Below are positions 60,438 to 64,000 of a DNA stretch of 64,000 nucleotides, piece by piece. The first letter of the stretch is position 1, and each line of letters opens with the position of its first letter. The position numbers were made by a program, and so were the translations under genes. Origin of the DNA: Io17-Chloro-G2 sp965226915 (GTDB lineage Bacteria > Chloroflexota > Dehalococcoidia > Lucifugimonadales > UBA3495); the NCBI GenBank assembly GCA_965226915.1, contig CBDDEJ010000006.1:124001-188000 (forward strand), given 5' to 3'. Under the pieces are notes generated by a model that saw only the letters and a list, made by a program, of their open reading frames with translations, had not been told where the DNA came from and did no database searches.

Positions 60438-61187
60438 ATGCGATTAGAGAACAAGGTGGCCCTGATAAGCGGCGGCGCCCGCGGGATGGGCGCGGTGGAG
60501 GCCAAGCTGTTCGCCCAGGAGGGCGCCAAGGTGGTGATCGGAGACGTGCTGGACGAAGACGGCAGGCGCACCGAGGCCGAGATCAACGAGATCGGCGGGG
60601 AATGCGTATACATTCATCTGGACGTGACCGACGAGGCCCAGTGGCAGAACGCCGTCGGAGAGGCTGTGTCGCGCTTCGGCAAGCTGGACATTTTGGTAAA
60701 CAACGCCGGTATCTACCGCACCAACACCGTGCTTGACACCAGCGAGGCCGAATGGGACCAGATAATGGAGATCAATGCCAAAGGGGTATTTCTGGGAACC
60801 AAGGCGGCCATTCCCGAATTGAAGAAGAACGGCGGTGGCTCTATCGTCAACATATCATCGGTGGCCGGCTTGGTTGGCAATCACATATCTTCGGCCTACA
60901 CGGCGTCCAAAGGGGCGGTCCGGCTGTTCACCAAGTCGACAGCCATCCAGTACGCCGCCGATGGGATCAGGGCCAACTCGGTCCACCCGGGCACCATCGA
61001 GACTCCCATGACCGCCGCCTTGTTGGCGACCCCGGAATACCGTCAGGACCGCGTGGACCGGACACCCCTCGGCAGGCTGGGGAAACCCGAGGACGTGGCC
61101 TACGGAGTGCTGTTCCTGGCGTCCGACGAGGCATCGTTCATGACCGGCGCCGAGTTGGTCATCGACGGAGGGCGCACGGCGGAGTAG
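60438..61187 (+). CDS. Short-chain dehydrogenase/reductase
   Basis: 249 residues of the classical SDR family: Rossmann motif ALISGGARGMGAVEAKLFA, DVLDED (an acidic end of strand 2, so NAD rather than NADP is likely), NNAGIYR, and the catalytic SSVAGLVGNHISSAYTASKGA (Ser-Tyr-Lys). Resembles 3-alpha-hydroxysteroid/glucose dehydrogenase-like enzymes. ATG at 60438 with AGGAGG nine bases upstream. It may form an operon with the amidase 108 bases downstream. Confidence 0.9.
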   Translation: MRLENKVALISGGARGMGAVEAKLFAQEGAKVVIGDVLDEDGRRTEAEINEIGGECVYIHLDVTDEAQWQNAVGEAVSRFGKLDILVNNAGIYRTNTVLDTSEAEWDQIMEINAKGVFLGTKAAIPELKKNGGGSIVNISSVAGLVGNHISSAYTASKGAVRLFTKSTAIQYAADGIRANSVHPGTIETPMTAALLATPEYRQDRVDRTPLGRLGKPEDVAYGVLFLASDEASFMTGAELVIDGGRTAE

Positions 61188-61295
61188 CCTTACCAAGAGT
61201 AGCCTAACCGCCCTGGCCTCTATACAATTGGCGCAAATCAAGCAACATGGCCACGTGGCCTCAGGTCATGGGAATCATGGTTGAGAGGTAACGAA

Positions 61296-62696
61296 GTGAA
61301 TAAGGCCGATATCCCATTTCTGTCCGTGACCCAGCTCTCGGAGCTAATCAAGGACCGCACCGTATCGCCCGTGGAGGCGGTCGAAGCGTACCTGGACCGC
61401 ATCGATAGCCTGAATGGCAAGCTGTTCGCCTACCTGACCGTTGCCCGCGACGAAGCTCTTCTGGCCGCCCGGGAGTCCGAACAGGCCTTGGACCGGGGCG
61501 AATATGCGGGGCCGTTGCACGGCATCCCGGTGGCGGTGAAGGACCAAATAAACACCGCAGGAATACGAACAACAACGGGCACGCCGATCTTCAACGATTT
61601 TGTGCCGGAAGAAGACGCCACAGTGATGACCAAGCTGAAATCGGCGGGTGCCATCCTTTTGGGCAAGCTGAACATGACTGAATTTGGCACCACCAGCCTG
61701 TCCCACGCGTTCGACACCGCCCGTAATCCGTGGGACATAGAAAGGTTTACCGGCGGTTCCAGCAGCGGGTCCGGCGGCGCCACGGCCGCTTTCATGTGCG
61801 CCACATCCCTGGGCGAGGACACCGGAGGCTCGGTAAGGGGACCAGCTGCTTGGTGCGGACTGGCCGGCCTCAGACCCACCTGGGGAAGGGTAAGCCGCGT
61901 AGGCTTGAGACCGGGAATGTGGTCGATGGATACCGTTGGGCCGCTGTCGCGAACCGTGGAAGATTGCGCCCTGACCCTTCAGGCCATCGCCGGTTACGAC
62001 CCCAAAGACGGGTATACCTGGGACGTCCCGGTCCCCGACTACAGGGCGGATTTGAACCCCAACCTGTCGGGCAAAAGGATCGGCGTGGTCAAAGAATTGC
62101 TGCACACCAATTTGGTTGACCCGGAGATCCGCAATGCCGTGTTAAAGGCGGCCGATTCTTTGGCGGAACTGGGCGCCCATGTAGAAGAGATATCCGTCCC
62201 CATGACCAGCCATTCCAACACCATTTCCAGCGTTTTGAGGGTGGAGGCGCCCACCAACTACCGGGAGCTGATTCGGAACCGGTTGCAGGAGATACAACAC
62301 GACAACCGAATCGCCTATCTCACCTGGAGCCTCACCCCGGCCCTGGCCTACTACAAGGCTTTGAAGCTTCGGGGCCTGCTCCGGCAGCAGATCCTTCAGA
62401 CCCTTACCGATTTCGATGTGTTGTTGATGCCCACCATGGGGAACGCCGCTCCGAAAATCGAGCCGGACCCCGTCATAGACAGCAAGGAGAACAGCAGCCG
62501 AAACCGGTCGAGCATGACCACGTCATTTAGCCTGGCCAGTTGTCCCGCCATCAGCATCAATTGCGGCTTTACCTCAGACAACCTGCCTATCGGCCTCCAA
62601 ATCGGCGGCAGGCCCTTTGAAGAACAAACCGTCTTGAACGTGGCATACGCCTACGAGCAAGCCACCGACTGGCGCACCCGTAGACCGCCAATCTAG
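61296..62696 (+). CDS. Amidase-signature-family hydrolase
   Basis: 466 residues with the Ser-cis-Ser-Lys triad: K in VAVKDQINTAG, S in GGSSSGSGGATAAF and S in GEDTGGSVRGPAAW. Similar to GatA, but no gatB or gatC is adjacent, and the C-terminal sequence differs from GatA, so a free-standing amidase is more likely. I chose GTG at 61296 (NKADIPFLSVTQLSELI) with GAGAGG seven bases upstream; a TTG at 61281 is less supported. Confidence 0.9.
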   Translation: MNKADIPFLSVTQLSELIKDRTVSPVEAVEAYLDRIDSLNGKLFAYLTVARDEALLAARESEQALDRGEYAGPLHGIPVAVKDQINTAGIRTTTGTPIFNDFVPEEDATVMTKLKSAGAILLGKLNMTEFGTTSLSHAFDTARNPWDIERFTGGSSSGSGGATAAFMCATSLGEDTGGSVRGPAAWCGLAGLRPTWGRVSRVGLRPGMWSMDTVGPLSRTVEDCALTLQAIAGYDPKDGYTWDVPVPDYRADLNPNLSGKRIGVVKELLHTNLVDPEIRNAVLKAADSLAELGAHVEEISVPMTSHSNTISSVLRVEAPTNYRELIRNRLQEIQHDNRIAYLTWSLTPALAYYKALKLRGLLRQQILQTLTDFDVLLMPTMGNAAPKIEPDPVIDSKENSSRNRSSMTTSFSLASCPAISINCGFTSDNLPIGLQIGGRPFEEQTVLNVAYAYEQATDWRTRRPPI

Positions 62697-62748
62697 CAAG
62701 TTAATCAAGATCGAAACTAGATTCGATTCCCGCCATTAGGAGGCAACC

Positions 62749-63597
62749 ATGGATTTTGGCGCAATGATGTTCGCCACGGATTATGCCATCCGCCCCGATG
62801 ACCTAGCTAAATTGTTGGAAGACCGGGGGTTTGAATCCTTTTGGGTTCCGGAACATTCCCATATACCCGCGGAACGGACTAGTCCATGGCCGGGTGGAGG
62901 CGACCTCCCGAAAGAGTATTGGCACTCGTACGACCCGTTCGTGGCCCTGACCGCCGCCGCCGCTGTCACGACTAACTTGAAACTCGGTACGGGGATCTGC
63001 TTGGTTATTGAGCGGGATCCCATCATGATGGCGAAAGAGGTCGCCAGCCTGGACTACCTTTCCAACGGGCGTTTCATCTTCGGTATCGGCGGCGGTTGGA
63101 ACGCTGAGGAAATGGCGAATCACGGAACCCGGTTCCGCAGCCGCTGGCGGTTGCTTAGGGAGCGGATACTCGCCATGAAAGAGATCTGGACCCAAGAGGA
63201 GCCGGAGTACCACGGTGAGTTCGTAAACTTCGACAAGATGTGGGCCTACCCCAAGCCTGTGCAGCGACCCCATCCGCCAATCCTGATGGGCGGCGACGGC
63301 GCGACCACTTTTGACCGAGTGGTTGAGTTTTGCGACGGTTGGATGCCCATCAGCGGCCGGCTCGCCCAGGGACCTAGCCTAGCCGAGAAGATCGCCATGC
63401 TGTGCCGCCAGGCCGAAGACGCGGGGCGGGACCCGGCGTCGATCAACATCACCACCTTTGGAGGACGCCCAGACGCAGACGCAGTAGCTAGGCTGGAGGA
63501 AGCCGGGGTGAACCGTGTCATCTTCGGGTTGCCCTCGGCTGAGAAAGACACCGTGATGCCCCTCATTGACGAGTGCGCCAAGTTTATTAATGCCTGA
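62749..63597 (+). CDS. LLM-class F420-dependent oxidoreductase (TIGR03619-like)
   Basis: 282 residues. MDFGAMMFATDYAIRPDDLAKLLEDRGFESFWVPEHSHIP, NLKLGTGICLVIERDPIMMAKEVASLDYLSNGRFIFGIGGGWNAEEMANHG are the F420-type signature; HPPILMGGDGATTFDRVVEF follows. ATG at 62749 with AGGAGG six bases upstream, probably one operon with the amidase. The substrate is unknown. Confidence 0.9.
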   Translation: MDFGAMMFATDYAIRPDDLAKLLEDRGFESFWVPEHSHIPAERTSPWPGGGDLPKEYWHSYDPFVALTAAAAVTTNLKLGTGICLVIERDPIMMAKEVASLDYLSNGRFIFGIGGGWNAEEMANHGTRFRSRWRLLRERILAMKEIWTQEEPEYHGEFVNFDKMWAYPKPVQRPHPPILMGGDGATTFDRVVEFCDGWMPISGRLAQGPSLAEKIAMLCRQAEDAGRDPASINITTFGGRPDADAVARLEEAGVNRVIFGLPSAEKDTVMPLIDECAKFINA

Positions 63598-63617
63598 TAT
63601 CGCGTCAGGATCGGCGG

Positions 63618-64000
63618 TTATCTCCCGCCAGCGCCGAGTTTGTTCAAGTGCTCTGTGAACAGGTCAATGGCCTTCTGTTCGGTCACGCCCATGTAAAAGC
63701 GAAGGCTTTGGATGTGCTCCAGCACGTCCTTAGGCAACATGAACAGGTCGTCCCGGGGGCCGGACATCTTGTACAGATTGTCCAGCCAGTCTTCCTGCCC
63801 GACGAACATTGCGTCTTCCAATTGGGAGGCATCCGCGCGGTCCATGTCTGAGCGCACCATCCAGCGGCAGAACACGAAGGGCAGGCCGGTCCATTCACGC
63901 CATTCTTCCGCCAGGTCGTATTTGTGGGGAAAACCCCTCAAGCCCCGGCGGCGCCGCAGAGCCTGATTGCCGACTAGAAGCGACGCATCTTGGGTCCCCG
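63618..64000 (-). CDS. mqnA: Chorismate dehydratase (futalosine pathway), partial, cut by right edge
   Basis: The first step of the futalosine route to menaquinone is catalysed by MqnA. Reading in from the right edge gives DASLLVGNQALRRRR, then KYDLAEEWREWTGLPFVFCRWMVR, followed by a helical C-terminus ending LNKLGAGGR: the C-terminal lobe of MqnA, about 125 residues. The start lies beyond position 64000. The block YDLAEEWREWTGLPFVF is typical of the family. MqnD is a relative but lacks this exact block. It suggests menaquinone-based respiration. Confidence 0.8.
   Translation of the reverse strand, partial: GTQDASLLVGNQALRRRRGLRGFPHKYDLAEEWREWTGLPFVFCRWMVRSDMDRADASQLEDAMFVGQEDWLDNLYKMSGPRDDLFMLPKDVLEHIQSLRFYMGVTEQKAIDLFTEHLNKLGAGGR

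Overview
The window looks like a chromosomal segment of a Chloroflexota bacterium, most like the Dehalococcoidia/SAR202 side of the phylum. This is inferred from gene content: a complete deazaflavin (F420) core pathway (cofG, cofH, cofD, cofC), four luciferase-like F420/flavin oxidoreductases, a DUF5679 zinc ribbon, NrtS-like and NIPSNAP/EthD-type proteins, and a mainly housekeeping background. DNA is moderately GC-rich, GTG/TTG starts are frequent, and clear sigma-70-type promoters (TTGACA-17-TAGACT and variants) are visible. No rRNA, convincing tRNA, CRISPR array or prophage was seen.

Layout. 1-1.5 kb: a type II glutamine synthetase cut by the left edge and frameshifted, preceded by three small ORFs with strong ribosome sites. 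1.8-4.9 kb: wreck of a kinase-like gene joined to a LuxR/TPR regulator, with several frameshifts. 5-8.5 kb: class I aldolase and fructose-bisphosphatase, divergent from a SorC-type regulator. 9.7-15.7 kb: fabI, an LLM oxidoreductase, cofC, cofD, cofH, cofG. 15.9-21.3 kb: NIPSNAP, ruvB, fabF, folC, a nucleotide-sugar-type SDR. 21.6-22.5 kb: LLM oxidoreductase. 22.65-25.5 kb: two tandem, near-identical IS66 (ISBst12-type) elements. 25.5-27.8 kb: a promoter, a leader RNA with mutually exclusive hairpins and a terminator, then moeB/thiF and cysM. 28-33.4 kb: nusA-ylxR(rnpM)-infB-rbfA-truB. 33.4-38.6 kb: DUF5679, PHP phosphoesterase, nrtS-like, lexA, rpsT, gyrB. 39-46 kb: EthD-like, Nudix, RidA, M20 peptidase, a hicAB pair with a broken hicA, thiolase plus DUF35 partner, VOC protein, LLM oxidoreductase. 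46.4-54 kb: pyruvate kinase, gltD, gltB. 54.5-60.3 kb: rsfS, ndk, tsaB, tsaE, thiL, an ABC exporter pair, a histidine phosphatase. 60.4-64 kb: SDR, amidase, LLM oxidoreductase and the 3' part of mqnA, cut by the right edge.

Working together. Nitrogen assimilation is represented twice (GSII and the gltBD glutamate synthase). Central carbon genes (fba, fbp, pyk) flank a sugar-phosphate-sensor regulator candidate. The F420 operon would supply the LLM enzymes scattered through the window. The moeB-cysM pair suggests a sulfur-carrier route to cysteine, apparently under leader-RNA control. Candidates for something not described before are the moeB leader RNA, the small-peptide cluster ahead of glutamine synthetase, and the decayed kinase-like/LuxR locus. 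Intactness problems cluster in the first 5 kb, so either decay or lower sequence quality there must be settled.
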